Below are positions 39,356 through 48,926 of a stretch of DNA of 64,000 nt, piece by piece. The position numbers and the translations under genes are program-made. This DNA comes from Symbiodinium natans (Eukaryota; Sar; Dinophyceae; Suessiales; Symbiodiniaceae), in the NCBI GenBank assembly GCA_905221605.1, contig CAJNDS010002306.1, forward strand, positions 176,001-240,000, in the 5' to 3' direction. Numbering within the stretch: position 1 is the stretch's first letter; every line of letters starts with the position of its first letter. The notes below the pieces were generated by a model. That model saw nothing but the letters and a program-made list of their open reading frames with translations, had not been told where the DNA came from and did no database searches.

Positions 39356-39607
39356 ATGAGAGAAGCAGCCACAGAACAAGAGATGCCCCCGTGTCTGACT
39401 TCACAGGACTGTCAGCGAGGGTCTGTGGCCTCTGCTACTGCTGCTGCTGCTGCTGCCCTTGCCAACACGTATGTACCATCTCGGAATGAGCAACCTGTCT
39501 TGAAGCTGAATGTGAAGTGCTGCAAATCCGAATTCGACCTGGGCTACAAGTGGCATGCGGCCGAGACGCCGACGGCATACGATGGTGCGTGGAGGGCGAG
39601 GGCATAA
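39356..39607 (+). CDS. Hypothetical protein, 83 codons, with Ala run
   Basis: ATG start MREAATEQEMPPCLTSQDC, an Ala run from a GCT repeat, then NEQPVLKLNVKCCKSEFDLG and YKWHAAETPTAYDGAW, ending TAA. Codon use and composition are clearly protein-like. Could be a first exon read through. Family unknown. Confidence 0.55.
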   Translation: MREAATEQEMPPCLTSQDCQRGSVASATAAAAAALANTYVPSRNEQPVLKLNVKCCKSEFDLGYKWHAAETPTAYDGAWRARA

Positions 39608-39988
39608 AAATATGCAAGCGCTCCCTCAAGCATGAGGGAGAGCGTTTGTCTCATGCTCTGCGTAGGTGATCCGTCTGAGAGGCTTGAAGGGGGCGGATGG
39701 ATCCCAGATTCCCACCCCTCAGGCTACAAGCAGTCTGCTCCGAGCAAACACCAAACCCGAACGTTTTCACCCCTACACTGTCAAATCCGAAGCTTCAATC
39801 GGCTTCAACCACGAATTCTCGTTGCCTTCTTGATCTCGGCACCTCTACCATAAACCCCAAACCCCAACGTTGCTCTTCAATTTGTCCTGGCAGGTCCCCG
39901 ACCCTGCGGCCAGTGCACGGCTGGAGAAGCAGGCGCGTGCCTTGTGCACACACGATATCGGGCGTCTCGGTCATGCGGGAGGGCCTCC

Positions 39989-40243
39989 AGTAAGCTTTTT
40001 GCACTCAGAAGGGCTTCTGCTGGGCAACTTCGTAAACTAGAAGCCGGAGGTGCAGTCAGTATATGTCAGTATGATGAGGAGTTGGCAAAGGTGAGCTCTG
40101 GTTTGCAGCTCTCAGCTCGCTTGTTTACCCAAGATATTGGTCCTGCAGGTGTCGCAACCCTCTTCACTGTGTATTTACATACTTCCATGCACACCACCAA
40201 GACACGGGCGGGCTTCGAGATCTATGGCAGGGTTGTGAGCTGA
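39989..40243 (+). CDS. Exon or gene end, unknown
   Basis: After GGCCTCCAG the frame reads KLFALRRASAGQLRKLEAGG, then YDEELAKVSSGLQLSARLF and ends TRAGFEIYGRVVS with TGA. Part of a longer open frame from 39944. A C-strand array follows at 40246. Confidence 0.5.
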   Translation, partial: SKLFALRRASAGQLRKLEAGGAVSICQYDEELAKVSSGLQLSARLFTQDIGPAGVATLFTVYLHTSMHTTKTRAGFEIYGRVVS

Positions 40244-40284
40244 GCTCCTAAACCCTAAACCCTAAACCCGCCCTCTCTTGTCTT

Positions 40285-40551
40285 TTGGGGGCGGGCGCTG
40301 GTCGAGCGCTCAGTGAGACCCTGCGAGGGAGCCCAAGGGGGGCGACCGAGCAGGCTGGCCCTGAACCTCATGTCCTGCATTGGAGGCCCCCTGGGAGGGT
40401 TTTGGAGACCCCTAGGCCCTGGCCCCCGTCTGCTGGGCTGTGGGGAGCAGGGGCCGTCTTGTTGGGGGAGGCAGGGCTGGCTCAACAAAAGTGCTCCCCC
40501 TTCTCCTGCTCCCCGGTTCATGGCCTGGCCCTAACCTCCTGGCCTCCTTGA
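40285..40551 (+). CDS. Coding candidate after a small CCCTAAA array
   Basis: Frame includes LSETLRGSPRGATEQAGPE and HVLHWRPPGRVLETPRPW. It follows the GAGCGCTCAG acceptor. The downstream 40500-40860 stretch is CCTGGCC-rich and has two diverged copies of CCTTAGCCCCTT.CGCCAACA (40552 and 40679), a tandem duplication of about 127 bp. Confidence 0.35.
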   Translation: MGAGAGRALSETLRGSPRGATEQAGPEPHVLHWRPPGRVLETPRPWPPSAGLWGAGAVLLGEAGLAQQKCSPFSCSPVHGLALTSWPP

Positions 40552-41005
40552 CCTTAGCCCCTTCCCGCCAACACGAGCTGTCTGCACACTGCCTCCTGTG
40601 TCCCTGGCCCTGCCTCCTGGGCCAACCCAAGTTGTTCGCACTGCCTTTGTGCTCTGTTCCCTGACCCTGCCTTTTTGGCCTTAGCCCCTTTGCGCCAACA
40701 GGCAGGGCTGTGGCCCCAGAACTGCTCTGCCGCTACCTGCCCTGGCCCTGGTTCCGTGGCCTTTTGTCCTGACCCTCCTGCAGCTTTGTGCCTGGTCCAC
40801 GCACCTGGCCAGCCTGGCCTGCTCCGTGGCCCTCCCTGGCAAGCTGTCCACGCACAGTTTCAAAAGGGCGTGAGTGCTGACCCATGTGATGCTTTGTAAA
40901 AAAACAAACGAAGGTCTTAACTCCTGAGAGTTGTAAGTGGGCGGTCTTGGGGTGGGTAGGTCTGCAGACTACTGCGCGCTCCCAAAGCGCGCTTCCGTTT
41001 GGCAC

Positions 41006-41091
41006 GCCCTAAACCCTAAACCCTGAACCCTGAACCCTGAACCCTAAACCCTAAACCCCAAACCCTAAACCCTAAACCCTAAACCCTAAAC
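41006..41091. repeat. CCCTAAA array, 12 units
   Basis: Ends 9 bases before the next acceptor. Confidence 0.96.
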
Positions 41092-41100
41092 CTGCGCAAG

Positions 41101-41166
41101 ACTTGGCTCCAGGTGGAGGGTGTCGCATCGATTGTGAAGAGCCAGGCCAGGCATAAGGGCTGTTAA
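41101..41166 (+). CDS. Exon after a CCCTAAA array
   Basis: Acceptor CCTGCGCAAG; encodes TWLQVEGVASIVKSQARHKG C then TAA; a GC donor (GCATAA) after ...CAGGCCAG would remove the stop. Unknown gene. Confidence 0.55.
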   Translation, partial: TWLQVEGVASIVKSQARHKGC

Positions 41167-41349
41167 AAAAGCTCGCAGCTCGGGTGTCTCAGGATGCAGT
41201 TCAACTGGTGGCCGAGGTGTTTTGGGAAGTTCAGGGAGTCTGGCTGTGAGTCTACAAATTTCTCAAAAGTTGATTTGGGGGACTGGGATACACTACTGTA
41301 GGCATAGGGATGCCCAAGGAGTGAGGGTTCAGGTCTCACAGGTGTCTAG

Positions 41350-41451
41350 GGTCTCCGCGAACGACTCAAGGAGGAGCGCTTCGACCGGCTCGAGAGCGAC
41401 ATCACCTCTGCCTACGAGTCGCAGAGGCATTCGAATTTCATTTTGAGCTAG
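41350..41451 (+). CDS. Coiled-coil exon running into a TTTAGGG array
   Basis: Acceptor CAGGTGTCTAG; encodes GLRERLKEERFDRLESDITS then AYESQRHSNFILS. Heptad-like charged helix. The stop TAG is the first base triplet of TAGGGTTTAGGG; a GC donor at 41447 (GCTAGGG) or 41427 would avoid it. Confidence 0.6.
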   Translation, partial: GLRERLKEERFDRLESDITSAYESQRHSNFILS

Positions 41452-41537
41452 GGTTTAGGGTTTAGGGTTTAGGGTTTAGGGTGTAGGGTGTAGGGTTTAG
41501 GGTTTAGGGTTTAGGGTTTAGGGTTTAGGGTTTGGGG
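41451..41537. repeat. TTTAGGG array, 12 units
   Basis: Starts directly at the exon end. Confidence 0.97.
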
Positions 41538-42215
41538 TTGCCTGTTGTGAGACACCGAAGCATGTGCAGGATTGCGTACCAACCTGTTCAAGGGTTTCTG
41601 GGGCTTAAGGCTCAGAGGAGTGCTTGGGGAGGTAGGGAGAAGTACCTGACTTACACATCCCTAAACCACGGTACGACACTCCCACTGAGACCATTCGAGA
41701 TTGTGCTTGAAGGAAGCAGCTGCAGCAAGCACTCGCGGAGAACAGGCTGCGAATGGATTGTGACGGGGTTCAGAATTATGATGGGCACAAGACACTGTAC
41801 GATGCCAACAGATACGATGCTATTAGGGTACTCTATAAGATCCTGTACGAGATGAACGGATGCCACACGATATTATAACAACAAGTACGACATTGTTCGG
41901 TAATGTGCTAGTACTGGTAGACATATGCCTGCACCTGCCGTTCTTAGCCAGCATGTTCGAGTGCCGAGTCAGAAGATGTCAAGGACATCCCCGCAAAGGG
42001 TTTTGAATCTGAAGCATAGCTGTAGCTGCTCTTCGATTGGAGGCAGCTTGCCAAAGGCCTGGAGGAAGACTCCCAGAGGCAAGGAGGGTGTCGGGTTGGA
42101 GGTTGAGTTTTCTGCGCGGTTCCGAACACTGTGGACTTTCTGCCACGCAAAAGGTCAAGCAGCACCGAGGTCCATCTTGGAGGGAAGGGCTCGATGATCA
42201 AACTAACCTATCAAG

Positions 42216-42268
42216 GCACCCTGCCCTGAATGTCAGAACAGGGCCCATGTGTTGGAAGCTGAATGCCC
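42216..42268 (+). CDS. CxxC exon, first of a phase-consistent pair
   Basis: CTAAC branch-site-like motif and CTATCAAG acceptor; donor GTGAGC. Encodes APCPECQNRAHVLEAEC plus two bases. C-x2-C-x9-C suggests zinc binding. Confidence 0.6.
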
Positions 42269-42323
42269 GTGAGCATAGATTCCTCCGCTGCGCACCTCCA
42301 AGAGCCTGCCAACTTGCAAAGAG

Positions 42324-42393
42324 GCGGCAGAGCATGATGGCTGAGCTCATGGAGAAGGCCTGGACAAGCTTCAGACCTCAGGGTTTTCCCTGA
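42324..42393 (+). CDS. Last exon of the CxxC gene
   Basis: Joins in phase across a 55-base intron (GTGAGC...AAAGAG). Encodes RQSMMAELMEKAWTSFRPQG FP and TGA. Helical end. Confidence 0.55.
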
Positions 42394-42815
42394 TTATTAT
42401 TGGGTTGAAGAGGATCATATTCAGGAGTATTTTGCAGAGGGGTTTTAAGGGCCACCCAGGGGATGGTGCGCCCCGTACCGATGCCATCAGGTCAGCCGCA
42501 ACTCGGCAGTCTCATCCCCAGCCTATGCTGCTGCGCGAAGTTAGACGGCTTTAGGGGTCCCTATCTGTGGCTTGTTGGGGGATCTTGTTTTTTGGGCCAC
42601 AAGTTCCCAGGAAGGGCCAAGTGAAGCCATTGGGGGATATGTGCTTGTCTGGTGCTATGCTGTACATGCGAACATGTCGTGCCATTTTCCAGACATCCTC
42701 TCACGTACTTCCTACCGCGTGGGGTACGCCGCATCGTTCATTTGATGTCCCTTGAGTACGGGCGCGCAGCCTTGTTGAATATAGCCGTCCCATCAGTGCT
42801 ATGGTATTCTTGCAG

Positions 42816-43105
42816 CCTCGCCACCTGTCAAGGTCAATCAGCTTTCTGCTGAACTGGCCAATGCCTCGACAGTCATTCAGGACCCAGCTGTGCTGCACTG
42901 GCATGTACTGGCTACGCAGACAGCAGATGCCATTGCTGCCCGGAACCGGGTTGTTTTTTTTTCAGCTGCTCACCCCGGGAGGGCAAAAGTTCGCCTCAAT
43001 GCCACAGGGCTTAGCCCCAAAGCACCTGCCGTCCGAAGGGCCAGAGCGCCGACTGGTCTCAGCTGTCGCGGCAGATTCGGCAGGACTTCAGGGGATTCGG
43101 GCTAG
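42816..43105 (+). CDS. Unknown protein segment, helical
   Basis: Acceptor GGTATTCTTGCAG. Encodes PPVKVNQLSAELANASTVIQ, then AVLHWHVLATQTADAIAARN R. It then continues VVFFSAAHPGRAKVRLNATG, stopping at TAG 43103. The short GTTGTTTTTTTTTCAG inside looks like a donor plus acceptor, but 16 bases is too small for a known intron. Convincing coding region; family unknown. Confidence 0.6.
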
Positions 43106-43330
43106 TGAACATGCTTGTGTAGAGATACAACCTTGTGGTTCTTGCCGACTTTTTGTGTTTCCCAAAATGGTTTGAAAACAAGAGAGGTCCGTGGTCATTC
43201 CAGGAGCTTTAGCAATGTGCAATACATGGCTCTAGCCTCGCCATAAGGCAATCGGAGGCTAAGCAGTCCTCAACATCAGACATGTGTGGTGACCTGTCTT
43301 CTTACCAGGGGAATGCCGCTGTGCCTGTCT

Positions 43331-43433
43331 TCGCTCTCTCTCTCTCTCTCTCCCTCTCTCTCTCTCTGTCTTTTTCTCTCTGTCTCTCACTCTTTTCTCC
43401 CTTCTCTCCCTCTTTCTCGCTCTCGCTCTCGTG
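43331..43433. repeat. CT-rich microsatellite
   Basis: CTCTCTCT with CTCGCTCT variants. Frames reading SLSLSLS or RERERE are artefacts. Confidence 0.95.
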
Positions 43434-43451
43434 CCAAAATGCTTTGGCTCA

Positions 43452-43697
43452 CTACACCGACCACGAAGATGCCGCGAAGCCTGGAGATCCGAAGCCAACC
43501 GAATCCCTCCTCCAGGAGGTAGCAGGACTTGCCCTGGAGATGAAGGTCACGCGCTTGGGCTGTGGCGGCTTAGCAGGTTCTTTCGCGGCTTTGGAGCTCA
43601 CTTTCATCGGGCTAGGGAACTTTTCCTCAACAGACTGGTTGAGCTTTTCTAGCCCTTCCGCTTCACATTTCACAGCAGGGCCATGGCTCTGCGCCAA
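43452..43697 (-). CDS. Coding candidate on the minus strand, with a competing plus frame
   Basis: Minus strand: MAQSHGPAVKCEAEGLEKLN then EKFPSPMKVSSKAAKEPAKP, K/S/P-rich. Plus strand: HEDAAKPGDPKPTESLLQE before a GTAGCA donor. Both look real; only one can be. I lean slightly to plus because its neighbours are plus, but list the longer minus frame. Confidence 0.35.
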   Translation of the reverse strand: MAQSHGPAVKCEAEGLEKLNQSVEEKFPSPMKVSSKAAKEPAKPPQPKRVTFISRASPATSWRRDSVGFGSPGFAASSWSV

Positions 43698-43825
43698 GGC
43701 TTGCTCTTAAGTAGCCTGAAGGAGGAAGCCTTGTTGATGCTAAAGGCTGGGTTGTGCGTTGAGGAACAGGGGGCATCCTTGGTCGGCACTCCCGGCTTGC
43801 CGAGGCAGATCGTGACTCTCGCGCA

Positions 43826-44011
43826 TTGGAGTCCGTGTCCAACCGTGTGGAGCTTGTGAAGTCCGTGCCTTACTGTAAGAATCTCTGGGGACTGGGCGTC
43901 GATATGGCTGTTGGCACGGCTTTTGGCATGGCTTTTGGCATGTCTTTTGGTATGGCTGTTGGTAATAGCCCGCAGCAACGCCTGCACATCTTCCGTGGCA
44001 TGCTTCGGTGA
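43826..44011 (+). CDS. Gly/Met-rich segment with GMAFG repeats
   Basis: Frame reads VELVKSVPYCKNLWGLGVD, then MAVGTAFGMAFGMSFGMAVG, then NSPQQRLHIFRGMLR and TGA. The GxxxG-type repeats resemble a transmembrane helix. Start unknown. Confidence 0.45.
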   Translation: MESVSNRVELVKSVPYCKNLWGLGVDMAVGTAFGMAFGMSFGMAVGNSPQQRLHIFRGMLR

Positions 44012-44509
44012 GCTTTGGCAACACAGTGCCTGAACCCATGCTCTCCTGCATTTTCTCTCTGAACGTCTGAATGTCCTTTTGCCCTCTACGACACCTTCCG
44101 AGCCACTGACAGGATGGTTGAAGACGCTCGTGTGAAAGGTGTGGGAAGCTCAACGTGTTGTTTGTGCTGGTGTGTGCCCAGTAGAAGGACAAAAGCACAG
44201 AGGCTGAACTGCCCCCTGTTGGCCACCTCATTCCCAGAGACACGCTGACACAGTGTATGAAACCCTGCAGTAGAATGAAACCTTGAGCCCCTAGCTGGAG
44301 AGTGGGGAGGTTCCGAGGCTTGGGGTTTCGTTTGGGGCTTCATCCGGGTTTCGGGTTGCAGGCAGTTGTTGCTGCTTATCAGGGATGGTCAGGGGCGCAT
44401 GCTCCAGGAGTTATGGGCTCCTAGGCGCCATTAACCCGCCACCTTCCTTGCTGGCTCCCAAACACGCCGAAAGTAGCTCCATGGGGGTTCCCCCTAAATT
44501 AGGCCCGAA

Positions 44510-44585
44510 ATCCTGAACCCTAAACCCTAAAACCTAAACCCTAAACCCTAAACCCCAAAAAACCCTAAACCCTAAACCCTAAACT
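44510..44585. repeat. CCCTAAA array ending at an acceptor
   Basis: The final CCCTAAACTGCAG is both repeat and acceptor. Confidence 0.95.
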
Positions 44586-44589
44586 GCAG

Positions 44590-44696
44590 AAGAGTCCCTT
44601 AAGCACCGCTGGTCCAAGGCCATGGAGGCAATCGGGCTGCACGACCAGGGTGGAGTGTTGGACCTGCAGCTGCCACTGGGGGCTGAGGCACGGACG
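44590..44696 (+). CDS. Exon flanked directly by both arrays
   Basis: Acceptor AAACTGCAG, donor GTGGGGTTTAGGG. Encodes ESLKHRWSKAMEAIGLHDQG then GVLDLQLPLGAEART. Very convincing coding composition. Unknown protein. With both arrays within 5 bases this is the best model locus for the array-intron pattern. Confidence 0.7.
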
Positions 44697-44699
44697 GTG

Positions 44700-44735
44700 G
44701 GGTTTAGGGTTTAGGGTTTAGGGTTTAGGGTTTGT
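44700..44735. repeat. TTTAGGG array, 5 units
   Basis: Starts 3 bases after the exon end. Confidence 0.95.
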
Positions 44736-44825
44736 AGGCCCTTTGGAGCCCTTTTCTCTCTTATCGGTTAAGGTTTAGGGTAGAAAGTCTGAAGGAGAGG
44801 AAAGCATAATGGCATGTGGCCCTAG

Positions 44826-44947
44826 GGAACAATCTTGATGCCATGTGGCAGGCCATGATCTCACGTCCTGGCATCCTAGCGGTTCACAACCTGGTGGACA
44901 TCAACTGCAAGATCCTGTTTGGAGCCCGGCCCGCTGGGAAGACGCAT
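44826..44947 (+). CDS. Exon, unknown
   Basis: Acceptor ATGTGGCCCTAG, donor GTAGTT. Encodes NNLDAMWQAMISRPGILAVH then NLVDINCKILFGARPAGKTH. Same strand as 44590-44696, but phases do not match simply, so an exon or border is missing. Confidence 0.6.
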
Positions 44948-45160
44948 GTAGTTTGGGTGGTCAGACGCGGACATGAAGCTGGGAACATGACAGGTTACGC
45001 ATGTTGCACCTATGCCACGGATAGTGGTGGAGGGTTGCTGGCACGACAGCATTGTGCCGCGCAGCGACACCCTGAAATGGCAAACCCCCATCACGTGGCC
45101 ATATCGGGTCGTTCCGGGACTCACTTGGAGGCTCGTTTCCCCTTTAAAGTAACTACACAG

Positions 45161-45329
45161 TTCAGTAGGAGATTCCTGGCTGAAACCCCAGCCCAGGCGC
45201 GACATGGAAAGCCAGCTCATCATCCGGCGCCTTGGCAAACAACTGCACATCGGAATCTGCCTCCAAAACCTGGACTCCAGCGTACTCGCTGTGTCTTCTT
45301 GTGGGTGCTGCATCGAGCTATCCTCCTGA
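45161..45329 (+). CDS. Exon, unknown, with basic helix and Cys-rich end
   Basis: Acceptor TAACTACACAG. Encodes SVGDSWLKPQPRRDMESQLI, IRRLGKQLHIGICLQNLDSS, then VLAVSSCGCCIELSS and TGA. Convincing coding composition. From 45330 to 46149 I see only ambiguous frames on both strands. Confidence 0.6.
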
Positions 45330-46149
45330 TGCTCTAAGCTCAATGTGTTTTCGGGTTCGGCATGCGAAAGCCACGGCTGCAGGGCGGGCTTCATCGCAGG
45401 AGTCTTCCACACCTGGCGCTTCCAGGTTGCCAGTGTGCAGCAGAACCATGAATTGTCTTGAATTCTAGGTGAACTGTAGGGGTGTTGGTTTCTAGGAACC
45501 TGAAAGCCAAGGTGAGCGTGCCACGGCGTCACCTCTAAGCAATGTAAGCCCATGCAGCCAGCCGTTCCTTGGCCTCGCGCGCAGTGTCTGTGAGGCCAAC
45601 CTGATGAAGACCGGGCGCCAGTTCGAGGACGCAAAAGCCCAAAGCCCCCGAGCCTTAGAACCCCACTGAAGCGCCATTAAAACAACTCCTAAAAGCCCCT
45701 GAGTCCTCTGCGTGAGGGTTTCGTGAGGTTCCGCTTGTTGGGGCCCAGGAGCACTTCCATGACATCCAAGACCAGTGGACGGCAGAGCTGGATGCGCACA
45801 GGCCACTGGTGTCCCGGTTCCAAGACCAGTGGTCTTCTTGCAATCGGTCAGTTCTCCGAGATGTGATCCCTCTTTGGGTCCCAGTACGACAACTCCGATG
45901 GTTTTGCTCCTTCTTGAGAGACCCCTGACGATGCGTACCTTCTTGGGGGCTAGGCTTAGGGGCAGTAGCAGGGCAGCCCTCAGCGACAAAAAACAACCTT
46001 CTTGTTTGCTGTCAATTATCTGAGTGCTCGCTGCAGCCTGTGGGCTTGGAGCCTTCATTCCAGATCCGAGGTTATAATTTTTACATGTTTGTGATATTAC
46101 ATTCCCAACAAGGAATAGACATGATCTTTTTAAATATTTCCCCAACAAG

Positions 46150-46224
46150 GAAGCAGAGGACTTGCCTGGCGCTCCTCTCACCAGGCAGCGGTTCGACGAT
46201 CAGCTGGCCGAAGCGGCAGAGAAG
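46150..46224 (+). CDS. Exon of 25 codons, acidic helix
   Basis: Acceptor CCCCAACAAG, donor GTTCGA, phase 0 at both ends. Encodes EAEDLPGAPLTRQRFDDQLA then EAAEK. Unknown. Confidence 0.6.
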
Positions 46225-46325
46225 GTTCGATTGATGGGGATCTGGGTCTGCCTCTCTGCTCCTTTCTGCCCTTGGGCCCTCAACCGTTTGGGGAATTTCG
46301 AACACAAGAGTGAGACGTGTTGCAG

Positions 46326-46393
46326 TGGCCCAATTCCTGACCCAAGTCTCCGCTCTTGCTGGCGCGATTCAGAGCATGGTCTCCGGCAGCTGA
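46326..46393 (+). CDS. Short exon or gene end
   Basis: Acceptor CGTGTTGCAG; encodes AQFLTQVSALAGAIQSMVSG S then TGA. Helical. Phase with 46224 does not match, so a missed border exists. Confidence 0.45.
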
Positions 46394-46448
46394 CTTTCCA
46401 GAGCAGCTGAGAAGTTTGTCGGCCATCGCTTTCGACAAGTACAGAACC

Positions 46449-46590
46449 CACTAAACCCTAAACCCCAAACCCCAAACCCCAAACCCTAAACCCTAAACCC
46501 TCAACCCTAAACCCTAAACCCCAAACCCCAAACCCCAAACCCTAAACCCTAAACCCGAAACGCCGAGACCCTAAACCCCTAAACCCTCTG
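46449..46590. repeat. CCCTAAA/CCCCAAA array
   Basis: About 19 C-strand units alternating CCCTAAA and CCCCAAA. Confidence 0.95.
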
Positions 46591-46737
46591 TCCCTTCGCG
46601 CCGAGGCTTTTCGGGTCGAGGGTGTCGGGTTTCAGGGTTGGTCCATGTATTGTTTTGAGAGGTCCTTAGCAGGGGGTCCATAGCCAACCTGGGACACAGG
46701 GCAACAGAGGCGAGGAGGGGGTTCATAGGGGTTTTCG

Positions 46738-46779
46738 GGGGGGGGGGGGGGGGGGGGGGGGGGGGCGGGGGGGGCGGGC
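46738..46779. repeat. Poly-G run, about 40 bases
   Basis: Almost uninterrupted G; potential G-quadruplex on the plus strand. Confidence 0.97.
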
Positions 46780-47100
46780 ACCGAAGGGCACCACCCAAAA
46801 CAAGGCTTTTTCCCATGCTGTTGTAGGCAAAGCCGAGGGACCAAATTCCTGGCCCGTGAATACAAACCCGAAACGTAGCAAAAGGGGGGAGCACCGTACT
46901 GAGGAAACCGGGAGGGGAATTAGGGGGGGCCCACAAAATACTCTGTCGCCTCACACGAATTACCAAAATGACTCCCTTGCAATCCCTATCTATACATGAG
47001 TAAAGCATAAGCTGCCCAACATGCCGATTCTCCAGCTGGTCGAAAATGTTGATGTTGAAAGCTGACGCTTGAAACGTATGCATGTGAGTGTTCACTTTCG

Positions 47101-47268
47101 ATGCACGTGAAGCTTCAGCTGCAGCTCTGGGTGGGCTGGGCCCCTGGGCAGGCGGCGGCCCACAAGGAGCACGTGCGACAGCAGCATGCCGCTAGGACGG
47201 CAGTCAAGAAGGCTCTTTCAAGGGGCCCCCCATGTTTCTTTTTGAGGCATCCAACGCCTAGAGGTTAA
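47101..47268 (+). CDS. Small protein or exon, 55 codons
   Basis: Reads MHVKLQLQLWVGWAPGQAAA then HKEHVRQQHAARTAVKKALS; ends TPRG and TAA. An acceptor AAGCTTCAG at 47118 could start the exon instead of the ATG. Convincing composition. Confidence 0.55.
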   Translation: MHVKLQLQLWVGWAPGQAAAHKEHVRQQHAARTAVKKALSRGPPCFFLRHPTPRG

Positions 47269-47428
47269 GGCTAGCCCTACAAAGAGCATCCGTGGAACCT
47301 GAAGCAGGAGTATTTAGGCGCAACAGCACTCTTCCTTTACAAGAGAATACGTGTTACGCGCTTCCCAACGTTGGTTTTGGGGTTCTCGGGTACTTGTGAG
47401 CGTCGACAATCTGATGGTCGGCATTCAG

Positions 47429-47465
47429 GTTGTGTCCCATGGTGACTGGCATCAGGCTTTAAGGG
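47429..47465 (+). CDS. Micro-exon before a TTTAGGG array
   Basis: Acceptor GGCATTCAG; encodes VVSHGDWHQALR plus one base; the intron would start GTTTAGGG and end CTTCTTAG at 47509 (44 bases). Confidence 0.45.
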
Positions 47466-47488
47466 GTTTAGGGTTTAGGGTTTAGGGC
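47460..47488. repeat. TTTAGGG array, 3 units
   Basis: G-strand units within the proposed 44-base intron 47466-47509. Confidence 0.93.
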
Positions 47489-47509
47489 TGCTGTCCTCCA
47501 ACTTCTTAG

Positions 47510-47605
47510 GATCTGCTCCTTCGGCAATGGCAGATGGGAGACGTCATGCACCCAGATGAGGGCTTGGACATGTTTGAGCCCTGCCCCGAAACTTCTGACC
47601 CCAAA
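47510..47605 (+). CDS. Exon, acidic, unknown
   Basis: Acceptor ACTTCTTAG; encodes DLLLRQWQMGDVMHPDEGLD then MFEPCPETSDPKS. The coding stretch runs into CCCTAAA repeats at 47600. Phase with 47465 is not simple. Confidence 0.5.
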
Positions 47606-47733
47606 TCCTAAACCCTAAACCCTAAGCCGTAAACCCTGCGATAGTTCGGTTAGTTCGTCAAGGCCCAAGTTCTTGCGCAGAGCTCCGATATGATCTGATG
47701 CTCTGCCGAGGGTTGTGCCGCGAAGCTTGTTCT

Positions 47734-47937
47734 TCAAGGGATCCAAACTTGTATTTCCTCAGGGGTTGTAGACAGTCCTGTTGCAGAGTCCCAACAACCC
47801 GGGGGCTTCAAGGAAGAAGGCTTAGTTAGTTTCTTGCCGCTTGCCGCAAGGGGTTCAGAATCGAGCTTTAGCGATATGCCACATGCTTTTGAGAGTTGGT
47901 CCTGCAGTTCCTGAATCCTGTTGGTAAGTTCCACCAA
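47734..47937 (-). CDS. Coiled-coil protein segment on the minus strand
   Basis: Minus-strand frame of 67 codons: MVELTNRIQELQDQLSKACG then ISLKLDSEPLAASGKKLTKP and PPEEIQ-like end. Heptad leucines and charge make it one of the most convincing coding segments of the window. In the sense direction it is followed by TTTAGGG units (the plus-strand CCCTAAA at 47600-47640), so the array polarity holds for this strand too. Confidence 0.65.
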   Translation of the reverse strand: MVELTNRIQELQDQLSKACGISLKLDSEPLAASGKKLTKPSSLKPPGCWDSATGLSTTPEEIQVWIP

Positions 47938-48645
47938 CAGCCCAATCTATTTTCGGGTTGCAGATCAACATTGTGGAATCTTATCTTCCATAGTCAAGGA
48001 AACAACGGGCTTGCCTTTGATATCAATCTAGATCGAGCAGCATGATAGAGAGATCTTTTCATGAGTGCTCTTTTCTTCGTTCTGCATTTCCATGCTCCAG
48101 GCGAAAGGCTTGTTCAGCTCGATTTACAAAGCCTGGGCGCAGTACGTGGCGAAGGACACCTCCTGTTGTAGATGCTATGATCTGTGCGTGGAGCTGAAGT
48201 CCGGTGTTTGACCACCTGTAGTCCCTGGGTGGTATCGTGTCAGTGGCCGAGTCAGCTGTCCTTTTATCAAACCAAGGCTCCAGAATCACGTTGGGCATCG
48301 TCAGTGATAAGCCGAGTATCGGGTTTTACACGTAAGCATGGGCTAGGATCCTTGCGTGTTGTTGCCGGAAAAGGGGTTCATGAAGAGGTGTGACTGTAGT
48401 TCAATGTAGGAGAAGATGCGCCGCCGAAGTGCCGCCAACATCCACAAGGCCTCGGTGGAATCACTGCAAGCACCACGTGCATGATACACTGCCGCTTCAA
48501 TCAAAGACACCACGAGTTGCATTGTTTATGAGCACAGGTCTGCTACGAGTGGGTCGAGGGAAAGACGCTGCGAGTGAATAGTCCCACACCACCAAGCCGT
48601 GCTTGAAGGCTGTGTGATTGTGTGAGTGGTATCCTTTGAGATCTT

Positions 48646-48792
48646 TCATGACCGAAGCCAAGGAACAAGGGACTCAAGCACAGCTGCTTTGCTGCCTGGT
48701 TCCACGAGCTGGGATCTTGGAGAAGCCCTGAAGGTATAGCTCCTTCTCTGGTTTGTGAAGTCTTCTAGGGTGGTTTGCGCTTCCTGCCTACA
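48646..48792 (-). CDS. Minus-strand last exon, unknown
   Basis: Minus strand: acceptor GCTTACGCAG after a CTGCTGCTGCAG tract, then CRQEAQTTLEDFTNQRRSYT, FRASPRSQLVEPGSKAAVLE and PWLRS, TGA. Possibly the end of a gene reading leftward, separate from the coiled-coil exon at 47734. Confidence 0.55.
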   Translation of the reverse strand, partial: CRQEAQTTLEDFTNQRRSYTFRASPRSQLVEPGSKAAVLESLVPWLRS

Positions 48793-48926
48793 CTGCGTAA
48801 GCTGCAGCAGCAGTGGTACTGCGTGGGTCAGGGTCTGTGCATAGATTGCAGACAGCCGCATGAAGTTTGCAATGCAACTGGAGCCAAAACCCCAAATACA
48901 GCTAACTCCCCGGTTTTTTTGGCCAG

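Noticed and set aside
47681-47829. Plus-strand exon LRYDLMLCRGLCREACSS after a CCCTAAA array
   Set aside because: It overlaps the much more convincing minus-strand coiled-coil frame at 47734-47937.
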